Shown here in pieces: positions 24,183-35,394 of a stretch of 64,000 bases of DNA. The translations under genes were made by a program, and so were the position numbers. The stretch comes from Tilletiaria anomala UBC 951 (lineage: Eukaryota > Basidiomycota > Exobasidiomycetes > Georgefischeriales > Tilletiariaceae): positions 1 through 64,000 of the forward strand of contig NW_013546953.1 of the NCBI RefSeq assembly GCF_000711695.1. Direction: 5' to 3'. The stretch's first letter is position 1, and every line of letters begins with the position of its first letter. The notes below the pieces were generated by a model. The model was not told where the DNA came from, did not search any database, and worked only from the letters and a program-made list of their open reading frames with translations.

Positions 24183-25399
24183 TCAAGTGGCTTTGGACTT
24201 TAACAATGCATCAAAGTGAGGGTCGATCCAGGACTGTAGCGAGTGAAGAGGCGAGTTAGCTGCTATCGCGCGATCTAAGGTTCTGTCAGAAGGGATTTGC
24301 AGTCCACCTGTCGGTTCCTTTTGTTCCGACGACCTCGTTCACCTGTTCGAAGTCGGAGTGTTTGCTAGCCAGATGCTCCGTGTAGGCTCCTTCGCCGTTG
24401 ACGATGTTTCTCACGCTGTCCCCATATGTACAGCTATAACTCAGCGGATGTCATTGAGACTGGAAGGGAAAGCGTGGATTGGGAATTCACCGTCATATAT
24501 CATGCTATGGAGCAACCCACCGTAAGCTGGGAAAATGTAGTCCCCTGTCGAAGTACGAATGTATAAGTCGTCCTCATTGTCGCCATGGTTGAGCTGGGGC
24601 ACGGGCACTTTCCCATCGGGCCGTTGACGTTGTAAAAAGATGTGACTATGAAAGATTGCGTCCTGTAGGCCACCCGTAGTCAGACGACAAGAGTTATACG
24701 TTCTAGGAGATCCGAAAGAGTCAGTTGGGGAAATGCTGTCTGAACGACAACGCCGTGCCTTTCGCACCGTCCCAAAACGTGTTTAACAGCAGTTGCCACG
24801 AAGGGATATCAGCCAGATGATAAATGCTCACGCTGCGAGCGTCAGACACCTGTCCAGCCCCGTTCACGGAATTGACTAAAGCGAATAAGTCTGTGCGGCA
24901 GACGAAGGTGGTGTGATTACTTGCGATTCGTGGCAGTTCCAAATGGCGTCCGTCATGCTCACGCATCCCCAAGGAATCAAGTTAAGCAGGTTCTATTCCG
25001 GATATAGATTATGAAGTGCTCGTTTAAAATCATGCAGCATTACAAGGAATCAGCCTCACTATCAAAGTGTCACATCCAAGTAACCAGTTTTACCTTGTGG
25101 TGACGCTGCACGACATTTACAAAGATCAGTTCAACACTCTTCCAATCTGGAAGCTCGTAGTGAACAGCCTGACACATGCGGCCCCTTGCAATGGTTGTAA
25201 GCGTACCACGGAAAGGTGCTGGGCCAGGTGGACCTGTAGGAGATTTTCCTGGAGCCGACTTGATGCTCAAGTTCATTTTGGCAAGTCTAGGATGTAGTAT
25301 TGAGGTAGATGAGGAAGCCGCGGCAGTTGAAAAGCGCATTTGCAAAATAAAGAGGTAAGCAGGCCACAGTTTGAAGAGGGAGCAATGCGATTTGCACAT
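24183..25399 (-). CDS. unrecognised multi-exon protein gene, or young pseudogene
   Basis: Read on the minus strand, a chain of protein-like exons appears. Exon 1 runs from 25399 (or the ATG at 25339) to 25094 and ends VVQRHHK at a CACAAG/GTAAAA donor. A 101-bp intron leads to NLLNLIPWGC (24992..24963). A 113-bp intron leads to VSDARSVSIYHLADIP (from 24849). A frame containing LTTGGLQDAIFHSHIF then covers 24702 to about 24490. CTYGDSVRNIVNGEGAYTE follows from 24432 to about 24343. The last exon is SWIDPHFDALLKSKAT with stop at 24183. The first, second and last junctions have good splice sites; the middle two need weak donors, so either the splicing is non-obvious or the gene has begun to decay. 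I recognise no domain. A decayed reductase lies next to it. Confidence 0.45.
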
Positions 25400-26121
25400 A
25401 TATGCCCGTCACAAGCAGAAGACCAACGATGTCGATTTCCTCACGGGAGGTACACCTTTCATGTCCGTCCACAGATCAATCCAGCGAGCATCTGTGTTAC
25501 GCGTCTCTTGTGACAATGTATTTGTTGCCTTCAGAGGAGCGCAGCAACACGCTCGCTTTCGAATTCCTTTTCATGGCAAAGCAAATGGCAACTGTCCACG
25601 TGCTTTTTGCAATATTGGAATTCTTCCAAGGTTAGTCCTTCCAGGTCGTTTTTGACGGTGAAGAAAGCCAAAGTGGAACGTGCTCCATCCGGATTGCGGA
25701 CCGGCCGACCCCAGCAGCTCACCTTCGAAAAAGCAAGGTGAAATTGCGGTCGAAGCGAGTTATGAATCGATGGCTTCGGATGGGATGGACAGAGCAGCGC
25801 ACCTCCCAGCAACCAGTGAGCGACAATGAACCATGGGCTACCTGGATAATGCTACGGCCGTCTCGTGCTCTTTTATCATTACTCTTCACTTCCAAGCTGT
25901 CTGCGTCAAAGTCATCATCTCCTTAGTTGCAACTCCAGATTCCTAAGTCTCAGATTATAGGGACTGAGGATTGCGGTTCCTCATTGGAGCGCCAGAGGAT
26001 TTGATTGGTCGGTGGTAATCTAACCTATTACTTGTATCGATTCCCTACTACCGCCGGAGTACCTGCAACGCCTGCCATATCCCCAATCTCAGGCTCGTTT
26101 GCAAAAGCTTACTTCGATGCT

Positions 26122-27303
26122 GCCCACGTCCGAAAAGTTCGTCATGGTAACCGGCGGGTCAGCGATGATATCCATGCAATGCCACCCTCGCTCATCGCGA
26201 AAAGCTACAACGTCCGCACAACATCTCGTTCTCTTGAGAAGAATGACTCAATCATCCCTATATTGAAGGCAGTGCGCGCAGAGCGCCGCTGTCCAGTGAT
26301 GTTCTTCCACGTCTCGATTTCGTCGAGGCGGACTTGCTTAGTGACAATCCCTGGGATAAGGCCGTGGAAGGCAGCGAGAATGTGATGCATGTCGCACCGC
26401 CTTTTCGAGCATCAGCATCACACTACGTAGATGAACTGATCAAGCCGGCCAAAGAGGGTACGGTCCGCGTCTTGCAAGCCATCCCCAGATCTGAGGCAGC
26501 GGGCAGGAATAACATGACCCAAGTCGTCCTCATGTCTTCCATTGTGGCTGTCCGCGATGGGTGGCCGAACCTCAAGGACAATGTCTGCACCGAAGCGGAC
26601 TAAATAAGGGTCGAAGAGCCAAGCGTCACGGCTTACCACAAAAGCACGACGCTTACCCAGCGTGCGGCATGGGAGTGGTATCAGGAAGGAGACAAGGCAG
26701 GCATCGAGCTTGTCACCGTGAACCCTGGAGGTAAATCAGGCTTCGCTTCGCCGTAGCGCTTGCTTATGGACGAGGGCTTGGCGAATGTTGCATGTTGTGC
26801 ACGTCCTAGTTGTGTTTGGCTTGCCACTTCAAATGGCCCAAGAGTTGATGTTGAAGAGCATCATCAAGCGGGTGCCAAATGGCACGATGCCTGCAGTTCC
26901 CAGTATTATGTTCTGCATCGTCAACGCCCGAGACGTAGCTGACCTGCGCCTGCTCGCCATGACCTCCCCGCAAGCTGCCGGTCAGGGGTACTTGTGCGTG
27001 ACCGGCAACCCGCTTAGGCTTCTCGCGATTGCGATCGCAGACATCCCTCGCAACCGCCTCTAGAATGACGCAAACGAGCATGTTCGCAACAATGGGGTTA
27101 AGGCTCCCGCCAGACAGCTTCCAGGTTGGCTCTCCTACACCGCCGCGATGGTTATCCCGCGTCTAAAGCCAATTAAGTCTGAAATCGGCAATGACTACAA
27201 AATATCAAATGATAAGGCAAAGAGCGAGCTTCGGTGGGATTTAAGAGCCGAAGAAAGGATCATGAGCACGGCCAGAACGCTCATTAAAGTAAAGGTCGTC
27301 TAG
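26122..27303 (+). pseudogene. decayed NAD(P)-dependent epimerase/reductase (DFR/cinnamoyl-CoA reductase type)
   Basis: Translated pieces in order match the extended short-chain dehydrogenase family. A nucleotide-binding start VMVTGGS (near 26135) and YNVRTTSRSLEKNDS (near 26205) come first. FVEADLLSDNPWDKAVEG, TQVVLMSSIVAV and, after an in-frame stop at 26601, TAYHKSTTLTQRAAWEWYQ and IELVTVNPG follow. FCIVNARDVADLRLLAMTSP (near 26930) and a C-terminal part ending ARTLIKVKVV at 27303 complete it. The pieces lie in different frames, with at least one in-frame stop and several shifts beyond what introns explain. The catalytic YxxxK is still visible (YHKST, altered from YxxSK). The family reduces carbonyls with NADPH. 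Divergence looks moderate, so inactivation is probably not very ancient. Confidence 0.8.
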
Positions 27304-27504
27304 CTCGGCAATGGATAGTTTCGTCTACGTGTTGCGCTTCCTCGCCGCGTATTGTTGTTTCATTTCATTATCCACCATCGTCGTTACAACGGATATGCGA
27401 CACACTTCACAAGTCCTGCTGTGCGAGAGAATCAGGCGTGGTATAAAACCTCGAGCTTGGAGAGGCTCACCCATGAGCAGGTCGGGGAAAGAGTGCAGGT
27501 GAGA

Positions 27505-29829
27505 TCAAAATGCGCCTTTTCGGGAGCGCTTGCCCAAGCCCATCGCATGTTCGCCATTTCCTGTTGTTGCATTCGCTGCCACATCGGCGTCATGCGGAAA
27601 GGGAGACAATGCAGAAGGACCCGGCGAGCCACTAGGGATCCTCGCTCTTCGCCGGCGTGTTGTGAGAGAAAGGTTAGAACGATGAGGCTTGCCGTCTTCT
27701 CCGCCGTCGTTGCCGCCGCCACCGCCGTTGTGCGCGGACCCAGAAGCTGCACCACTGCGACTGCCGTTGTCATTGTTGTTGCTGCTGCTGCCCCTCTCGA
27801 CCCGCTCGATCGCGCGCTTCGCAGGCGTCTGCGGGACAGGTGTCGTGCGCAGCCGGGCACCAGCGCCCTTGGACCTCGCGGGCATAGGCTTGGCGCTCGA
27901 GCCGCCACCGCTGCTGCCGCTTTTGTGCTTCTTTGCCAGAGCAGACGAGAATGCATACGAGGGCAAATGTGACGCATTCGGCTTGCCGCCTGCTGCACCG
28001 CCGCGGCTGTGCAGGAACGAAGAGGAGGAGGATGCATTCACGCTGGCACCATAGTCGGACGCGGTGCTGGCCCCGAAGTTGCGGCGTGCCCAGACATTGA
28101 CAAAAAGGATGCGCTTGAGGCGGCGATTGTAGAAGAATGCGTACGTCGCCCATAACACGCCTCCGACACCGGAATCGTACGCAGCATCGTCGCCGCTGTC
28201 CTCATCGTAGAACTCGTCATTGACGGCTCGCTCGCTGGGGATGCGCTCCACGTCGTAGTCCATCGGTTCATCGCTTACGCCGCCTGCCGTCTGTGCTTGA
28301 CGATTGGTCGGAAGCGAGTACTGGGGCAGTGCCGCTGTGGATGCTGCTGTTCGGCCGCCCTGGTAGAATTTGTCATCCTTGCGCACGCCGGACCCGCCGA
28401 TGGCAAAGTAGTCTCTGCGGATCGAGACTGGTGTGCGTGGCCTGTCATCGTATGCGGCGTTACTGGAGCGCGAGCTGGCGGTTTCTGCGCGCCGGAAGCC
28501 TCCTTGGTAGTCTTCGTCGAAAATCGGTCCCTCGTCATCGTCGTCGTCATGATTCGCACCGGCCCTGTTCTCTTCATCACTCATATCTTCCTCCTCCTCC
28601 GCAGAATCTCCACCGCCGCTGGCTCTCGGCGTGGTTTCACGCGTGTCGAAGCCGCCTATCCGTCTGCGGGCATCGCCGATGCCGATGCCACCTAGACGAC
28701 CCGCACGCGCCGAGCGCTGCGCGATGCCATCGTGATCCTCGCCATCGCTCCAGTACTCTTCGTCAAAGTCGCCAATGAGGCCAGCATCGGGGTCGTCTTC
28801 GTCGTCGTCCGGCTCGCCGGACGCGTGCGGATCGGACTCGAGGTCTGGGTGGAAGGTAAACACGTCGCACTCGCCGACGGCCATGATGTCGTCGAGCACG
28901 GAGGAGAGGGCGGGGTGCTGTGCTGCGGCTGCGGCTGTTGATGCCGAAATGGAGGAGTATGCGCCGGAGAACTTGGCAATCGCTGCTGCTGCCCCTGCGC
29001 CCCCTCCGATCGGGCTGGTCGAGTGCACGTAAGACCCAGCTCCTGTACCGACGCCAGCTTCACCAAAGCTTGACGCATTACCGCCGCCAGCACTGCCAAC
29101 ACCGAGGTGCTGCACGCTGGAGAAGCTCGACAAGCCACCACGCTCGCCAGCTCCTCGCATACCACCAGCTGCAGCTGCGTAGCCACCGTCTGGCAAGCTG
29201 CTGAAACTGCGGGGCGTGCCGCTGCCGCCGCGGAGGTTGAGCAAGGTGGTGCTGAGGGAGTTGAGCACAGCGGCGGGGTTCTCCTCACGGCGAAAGTCGG
29301 CTGGGTTGATTAGGCTGAAATCGTGGTCGGGGAACGCGGCGTTGAGCGCAGTGATGAGCAGGAAGAGCTTCTTGCGCGCCTGTGGGTCGTTTAAACGCCC
29401 GAAAGGGGAGTCGAGCGGCGCGAAGGCGCCGGTAAACTGGGTGCGCGGGTCCTCCAAGGAAGTGGATACGGGCCCGTGGTGTTCGTGGTTTGAGCTGTGC
29501 GCATCGTTGCTGTTGCTGCTGCTGCTGCTATGGGCTGCGGCGGAGCTGGCGGAGGAGACGCTTGAGAATGACGCGGCATTCATCATTGTATGCGGATTGG
29601 TACTATTGCTGTTGCTGCTGCTGGAGGAGTAGGAGCTGGCGCTGGTGTCGGGGTAGTAGAGCTGCTGCCGTGCCATGTACGCATCTTCGAGCTCCTTCAT
29701 CAGCTTGCGCTCCTTGGAGACGGCCTTGCATGAGTAGGCCTCGAGGCGCGTAAATACGCGGCACTCGGCCGACTCGAAGGTGAGTGCACGCGAGAGCAGT
29801 TCGAGCTCCGGGTAATCGAGGTACTTCAT
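27505..29829 (-). CDS. MAF1: MAF1, repressor of RNA polymerase III
   Basis: This single-exon frame of 774 residues starts at the family's conserved MKYLDYPELELL. Box A continues with ALTFESAECRV and RLEAYSCKAVSKE. After a Ser/Asn/His-rich spacer comes box B: SPFGRLNDPQARKKLFLLI near residue 141, then LNAAFPDHDFS. ECDVFTFHPDLESDP lies near residue 320. Box C, GVLWATYAFFYNRRLKRILF, is at about residues 560-580. An acidic and Gly/Ser-rich insert of over 200 residues separates the last two, and ~190 basic residues follow box C. The protein is nearly twice the length of yeast Maf1. Family role: a phosphorylation-controlled nuclear repressor that binds Pol III when TORC1/PKA signalling falls. The frame is open upstream to 30039, but MKYLDY is the start. 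Confidence 0.95.
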   Translation of the reverse strand: MKYLDYPELELLSRALTFESAECRVFTRLEAYSCKAVSKERKLMKELEDAYMARQQLYYPDTSASSYSSSSSNSNSTNPHTMMNAASFSSVSSASSAAAHSSSSSNSNDAHSSNHEHHGPVSTSLEDPRTQFTGAFAPLDSPFGRLNDPQARKKLFLLITALNAAFPDHDFSLINPADFRREENPAAVLNSLSTTLLNLRGGSGTPRSFSSLPDGGYAAAAGGMRGAGERGGLSSFSSVQHLGVGSAGGGNASSFGEAGVGTGAGSYVHSTSPIGGGAGAAAAIAKFSGAYSSISASTAAAAAQHPALSSVLDDIMAVGECDVFTFHPDLESDPHASGEPDDDEDDPDAGLIGDFDEEYWSDGEDHDGIAQRSARAGRLGGIGIGDARRRIGGFDTRETTPRASGGGDSAEEEEDMSDEENRAGANHDDDDDEGPIFDEDYQGGFRRAETASSRSSNAAYDDRPRTPVSIRRDYFAIGGSGVRKDDKFYQGGRTAASTAALPQYSLPTNRQAQTAGGVSDEPMDYDVERIPSERAVNDEFYDEDSGDDAAYDSGVGGVLWATYAFFYNRRLKRILFVNVWARRNFGASTASDYGASVNASSSSSFLHSRGGAAGGKPNASHLPSYAFSSALAKKHKSGSSGGGSSAKPMPARSKGAGARLRTTPVPQTPAKRAIERVERGSSSNNNDNGSRSGAASGSAHNGGGGGNDGGEDGKPHRSNLSLTTRRRRARIPSGSPGPSALSPFPHDADVAANATTGNGEHAMGLGKRSRKGAF

Positions 29830-30737
29830 CGTGGATGAAGATGTGTTCCCGCGTGTGCGTTGAGTCGATTTGCCTCGGAGGCGGCTACTATGCGCGCGCT
29901 GTCCAGATAGGCCTGGTGGAAGCACACAGAATTTACCCTGTCTGAGCAGAAGAGGACATAGGCACAGGCTGCCAAGGTCAGCATCGCGTCTAGCATTACA
30001 GTCGACACCGTCCTCCGCAGCAGCACCTACAGTCAGCACAGCACTACGTCGACGCTATCCGTGAAGTTGGGATTTGTGAGGCGGGGGAGAACGGGGACGA
30101 TCAATTCGAGCAGTGGCTATGCGATGGTGTATAGCGGCCCATGCGCAGCGCTTGATGCTGGATGGATGGAATAATGCAGATCCGAGCTGCGGAGAGGGGG
30201 GGAGGGGAATCACGTCGCGTCACGCGTGTTAGCTCTGTGTGCTGTGTGGATGGCGGCTGCGCCCGTCGCTCGACGCCGTCGTGCAGCGGGTGATGAAGGA
30301 AGAGCGATGCATCCGCACCTTTACATATCCGCACGATTTGTTGATCCTATCGGGAGCATGCTCGTCGCCTCGACCGTGGTAACACACAATGGGCGTTGTA
30401 TGCGGGGTAAGACTTGAACGTGCGTGCTGGGTCCAAACGCGCAGGCGGGGCGTGTTGCAATTAGATTAGGGTTGCTGCCTAACCCTCTCTTCTCCAGTGC
30501 TGCAGAGAAATGAAAGCTTCTTTCAGCTGTGCGCCGGCGCGACCACATGGGAGATTATTATACATTACATACGCTGGACAGGGCGTTGTTCTTCTCCCAC
30601 ACACATCGCACCCCCTCCATCCTGATCGCGCCCTGTCGCCGCGTTGCAGCAGACCAGAAGGAAGCATCCGTACCGCAGCTGCTGCGGAGATCCAGCCTCT
30701 CTCTTTCTCGACAGACACGCGCGTTCTTTCACCCGCC
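29830..30737. other. divergent promoter region, MAF1 / Bqt4-like
   Basis: A 908-bp gap between head-to-head starts. It contains a G-rich run near 30192-30206 and an AT-rich ATTATTATACATTAC at 30553-30567 on the Bqt4-like side. No coding sequence is recognised. Confidence 0.45.
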
Positions 30738-32519
30738 ATGCCTCGCGGTCGCAAGTCAGCCAGCTCCGCTGCCGCCACGCCCTCCGGACGCGCTCGCAGC
30801 AACTCGGTCGCGTCCAACGCGTCCGTCACGTCCAACCGGTCCCGTAGCAATGCCGCAGCAGCACGTAAATCAGCAGCATCGGCATCAACAACAACGGTAG
30901 CAGCGGCGGCAGCTGACGACGCATCGCCCGACAGAGACCCGCCCTTGCCAGAGGAGCGCAACCCTGTTCTCCCCGACGCGCACGTCCCCGTCAAGCTGCA
31001 GATCATTCAGAGAGACGCAAGGTGCGCGCCCATCCCTGTCTGCAAGCTTGTGCTGGTTGTTGATGGAAGGAAAGCCGGCGGCTTAAAGCTGGACCCAAAT
31101 GCTGACAAATGCCCGATCACTCGTCGCGTCTTTGTGTTATATATCGCAGTGACGCACCCAACAATGTCGCCTCCTCCACACCAAAGGAGATCATCATCGG
31201 CCGTGTCAAGTTGCCGACGGTCAACGGAGCGACGCACGGCTTTTTGCTGAAACGGTCAGTGGGCGCTACGCCGACGGAAAATGTCACGTGCAAGCTTGTG
31301 CTGTCCAAACAGATAGTGTTGTATCCTGACCCTTTCGCTCCGAATAATCTGGCTCTACCTTTTCTTTTTATTTGCGTTGTCCCAAAGATTCGACACGGAC
31401 GCCGTCGCCGCGTCGGCCATGTTCAAGCTCGCGTTCCCGTACGCCACGCTCGAGGCCGAGGAGAAGGAGATGTCCTACCTGGACAAGAAGTTCGACTGCA
31501 AGTCCGCCAACGGCGGCACCAAAACAGAGCTCGTCGCGGTCCCCCAGTTTTCTGAGGACGGCAAGCGCAAGCCGGGTCGCGCGCGGAAGGAGTTGCGCAC
31601 GTTCTTGCCCGAGGGTAGCACCGGCGTCGTGCTCATGGGCACATGGGTCCCCGCTGCGGACGCGGCCAAGCTTGCGCAAGAGTACGGGCTCGAGCGCTTC
31701 GCCCAGCCGCTCATCGATGCCAGGGCCGCCCACTTCCACGGCAAGCCGTACTTCGTCGACGACAAGGGTGTTCCTATCGCCCAGGCCAACGGATCCCCGC
31801 TCGAGCCCGCACAGCTTGACGCGCTTCGCCATGGCCTCCCGTTGCCCCCGCCATCGATCAAGAGCACCCCCGCTGGGCCGACGACGCCGCACGTGTCCAA
31901 GGTCATCACGGGCAGCGTCAACGGCACCGCAGGCGCGACGACGACCACGCCCAGCGGCAAGCGCGCCCGCGTCGACAGCAGCATCGAAGTGGATCCTACG
32001 ACGGGCTCCCCGCGCATGTCGACGACGGCAACGGACCTGATCCAACACGCCGACGGCAGCCGGACCGTGCTGACGACCAAGCACAACGTGGAGCTCAGCG
32101 GAAGGACCGAGGCGGAGATCCAGGAAGACATTGCCAGGTCCAAGGCGATCGCCAAGCAGGCCCAGCAAGACGCTGCCGCCTCCGCGTCGACGTCGAGTGG
32201 CGGCAGGAAGCGCCGTGCTGTCGCAGAGCCCTCAACCGGCGTGGACCCCCTGGTAGACCAGGGGGAGGAGGGGGAGGACTACACAGATGACGCGGCGTCG
32301 GCAGGCGCCGCACGGCGGGGGGCCAACGTTGTGCGCAGGACCATCCGGCGAGGTACGCGCGTCGCGCGCAGGCGCCCCATCGCCGCATCTGCCACAGCGC
32401 TCGGCGTCGCAGGCGCTGCCGCCGCGGCCGCCACTGCGCTGCTCAACCCGCAAAGCCTCGATCTCGCCGTACAGGCAGTCCAGGCTGGCGTCGCGAATCT
32501 GCAGGGATGGCTGTTTTGA
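30738..32519 (+). CDS. Bqt4-like APSES/KilA-N nuclear-envelope protein
   Basis: Three exons, 30738..31021, 31150..31254 and 31388..32519, give 506 residues. Introns are 128 and 133 bp, both phase 2, and join FLLKR to FDTDAVAASAMFKLAFPYAT. A basic Ser/Ala-rich N-terminus precedes a domain at about residues 84-235. Its GATHGFLLKRFDT, MFKLAFPYATLEAEEKEMSY and GTWVPAADAAKLAQEYGL segments resemble the APSES/KilA-N-like domain of Bqt4. A disordered Thr/Ala/Arg-rich part follows, then Arg-rich sequence and a hydrophobic Ala-rich segment near 457-482 that could be a C-terminal membrane anchor. Fission yeast Bqt4 anchors telomeres to the inner nuclear membrane; the same role here is an inference. An APSES-domain transcription factor is the alternative, but the C-terminal anchor argues against it. 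Confidence 0.72.
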
Positions 32520-33640
32520 GGTGTCGCACCACCAGCCAGGCAACCAGCAAGCCAGTCAGAAGCCTCGCTCCGCTTCCCCCCACCGCAGGGTGCAACAAAT
32601 TTCTCAGTATCCAGGCCCTTTAGGCACCCCAATCTACGTCACATCCCTAAAGGCTGCATGCTAGCTCGACAACCCCGCTGAGCCACGACCAGAGCCGTGT
32701 GCCTCACACACTCTTTCGACTCCGCTCCTTCTACACTAGGTCTTGCCCGTCCCTCTTTCATTTCCTTTCGCTTCCGCTCAATTCCTTTCTGCATTTTCGG
32801 GTCTTGCAACTTCTCACTTCGGCCGCTACATGGGTTTCTCTTCCTTTTCTCTTCATCTCTTCGATATCGGTTTCCAACACCCTTGTAAGATTGAGCGCCC
32901 ACGTTCGATTCTCCGAACGCATGTAAACAGGATGAATCTGCGAATCGGAATACCATGTTTGTTTGTGATATTGAAGTGACCGCCTGCCTGCCATGTCCAC
33001 TCCTCGCCATTCTTGTCGGAACTTTGCGTTTGGTACGTATAATGAGAGGCACAAGTAGAACACGAAATGGCATTGCACAGTGACAGACCGAATCGTAGAA
33101 TACAAGCGGTTGTGGTGTGATATCAAGGCAAGCACGCGGCTGAGACAGCCTAAGCGCGCCCTGCAGTGAATAACAGAAGCGGCTCCGTCAAAGGGGAACA
33201 AGGGAAAAAATTGGCGCGTGCATTCGTGCCTCGATGAGGGCAGAGAACAGCAAAATGCGGCGCACGAGCAACGCATGGCATAACATCCGATGCGAGTTGA
33301 GACACGACTGGCACGGTAATTGCCTGAACGCGTGGCTTGTGTATGCGTTGGAAGTGTCGGATGGTGATGTCGTCGCCGCCGTAGTCTCGTCGTTGTGCAA
33401 ATGGACGCAGCCGCTCCTCCCTTGCCGCTTTCGAAAGGTGCAGGACAGCGAGAGCGAAAGGCGAGAAGACACAGAAGGCTCCCCAGAGGCTAACCACATG
33501 TCGGCGGCAGCACTCCAAGAGTAGTCACGCGTTGAGTTTGCCCTTCTCTCCCGACCATCACCACAAGGGCAATAGCGGGGGTCAAGAGAAGATTAGATGG
33601 CCGTCGTCAATTGCACTTAAGCCTCGCGCCTTGCTTTACC

Positions 33641-34430
33641 CTACTCGCGAACGAGAAAAAAGCAAAGCGCTCGGCATCCTCCCCGGCTCCAAGCGCACGG
33701 TGCAACTCCTCCTCGCGAGCCCCAGGTGGGAGACGCGAAGGAGGCGCCCTGCCGTAGCAATTGCAACTTGTAACGCTGCCAGCCGCACATTTCTCTAGAT
33801 GAAAAACGGTGCGAAGCCGGTGAATCCGAATCACAGTCTCGTCGCCTAATTCCATCGTAATCAGTCCACAAAACCATGCCGCCACCAAAAGGTGGATCAT
33901 CAAACGTACTGTCTCGAGCTTCTCCAAAGGAGAAGTCCTGAAGCAACAAGGCGCGAGGCAGGACGTACGCGTAAGACTGAGCTCTCAGTCCCGTCCTTGT
34001 AGGCCTTCCAGCGCAAACCAAGTCCTCTCCGACGACTCGACCCGTATTGACACTGTGACGCGCACTTCCGCCACCTTGGAAAGTGCTGGCATCTTCTTCC
34101 CGGAAAAGGCAATGTAGTTCGGCTTGATGCTGTCCCAATCTCTTGTGAGGCTCGACGGGTATGACTGCGCTGAAACCAAAACATGTGGAGATGCTCGGCA
34201 GCAAAGAAGGCCCCGCTCCTCGGAGAGAAGCAAGCAGAAAAGGGGAGCTTTAGGAAAAGTCTCATCCATTCGTCAGCATCTCCAAGCAGCAAAACTACCA
34301 ATCCACCTGCTCCTAAATCAACGCTTGAGACATTCGCAAACCCTTCATATCGCTCTTCCAAAGGAAGAGGAGAAAAAAGGCGGTGCCCTGACCATTTACG
34401 CAAGCTCAGCCACTCCCACCATAAGTGCAA
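33641..34430 (-). other. overlapping long open frames, no known family
   Basis: Two minus-strand frames overlap (33641-34204, 187 codons, and 33900-34430, 176 codons), and a third (33985-34269) carries IKPNYIAFSGKKMPALSKV. Each has short protein-like stretches but none holds together across the region, and no confident intron chain joins them. It could be an unrecognised spliced gene or a stop-poor non-coding region. Confidence 0.15.
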
Positions 34431-35223
34431 CTCGTATCATCCAAGAAACAGCCCAAATAACCTTGACTGACGCCCAGCCAACTTTAGCATAGCGACCAGC
34501 GCACGACCGCAAAACCTCTCCCGTGCCCCTGATCCTTACGGAGTGCAACAAGGGTGGTGTCTTCGGTACTCGGGTCTGCTGTTCAGGTGCTAGCGATGCT
34601 TTTGCAAGCACAGGTGGTCTTTTGGTGGCTTACGCCTCGAGGGAGCAAGGATACTGCATGGTGGCTGTCTCCTTTGCCGACTCGTGAGAGTTGGCGCGGA
34701 GAACTAGTTGCGATGAGAGAAGCAAACGAGCTCGAAAAGGTGGGCTGTCCCTAGCGCGAAGGGAAGAGGCAGAGGCTCGGAAAGGTGCTTGTTGCTTGGA
34801 TGCGAGATGAATGTCGTCCTCAATCTGTTCCTGGTCTCCCACCCTTCACCTCTCACTGTTGCTCGAACCTGCTCACGTAATATCCAAGCGAGAGCAAGGA
34901 TATGGTTGGCGAGTCAACCGCTGAGCCCACTTTTCGAGAGGAGCCCTGGAATGGGCCTTTCATTTCTTGTGCGCATCAGAAGCCATAGGCTTGCGCCCTC
35001 CTCCCTCATCACTGATCCTTTGCTTCGCAGCGGAAGGAAAAGGACAAGGGAATCGCCCAGCTAGAGCAGCTACATGCAATCACTGTCAGGAAGAAGCGCG
35101 TGACGTCCAGAAACGATTTGGAGCCGTGCAAGTGTAAGTCCCCTCTTTCATCCCTGGGGAAGAAAGAAGGGCGGAGAGGAAGGTTCTGCTCCTGCAGTAA
35201 GTCCATCTGACTCCAAGCACAAT

Positions 35224-35240
35224 GCACGAGGGCATCGTGC
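35224..35240. repeat. short hairpin
   Basis: Perfect inverted repeat GCACGA / TCGTGC with a 5-base loop. Confidence 0.4.
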
Positions 35241-35326
35241 TCAGAACAGCAAAGTGTGAATCGAGAATGACTGGGACCAGGCAGTGATGTCTAGTAGGAA
35301 ACAGCGCCACGCAACCCACTCTCAAG

Positions 35327-35345
35327 AAGAGAGTGAGAGGTGTAA
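35327..35345. repeat. short hairpin
   Basis: Perfect 7-bp inverted repeat CACTCTC / GAGAGTG with a 5-base loop, about 100 bases from the hairpin at 35224. Confidence 0.45.
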
Positions 35346-35394
35346 AAGCCAGGGTAAAAGAGGAGTACGCGGACCTTCCCACTTGCTGCAGTAC

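Noticed and set aside
33580-33606. Resemblance to the U6 snRNA core (GAGAAGATTAG...)
   Set aside because: Only about 13 bases match; the following bases differ, and the U6 5' stem and terminal T run are missing.
34855-34885. TCGAACC motif suggesting a minus-strand tRNA T-arm
   Set aside because: Stem complementarity, anticodon arm and acceptor stem could not be built around it. No tRNA elsewhere met these tests.
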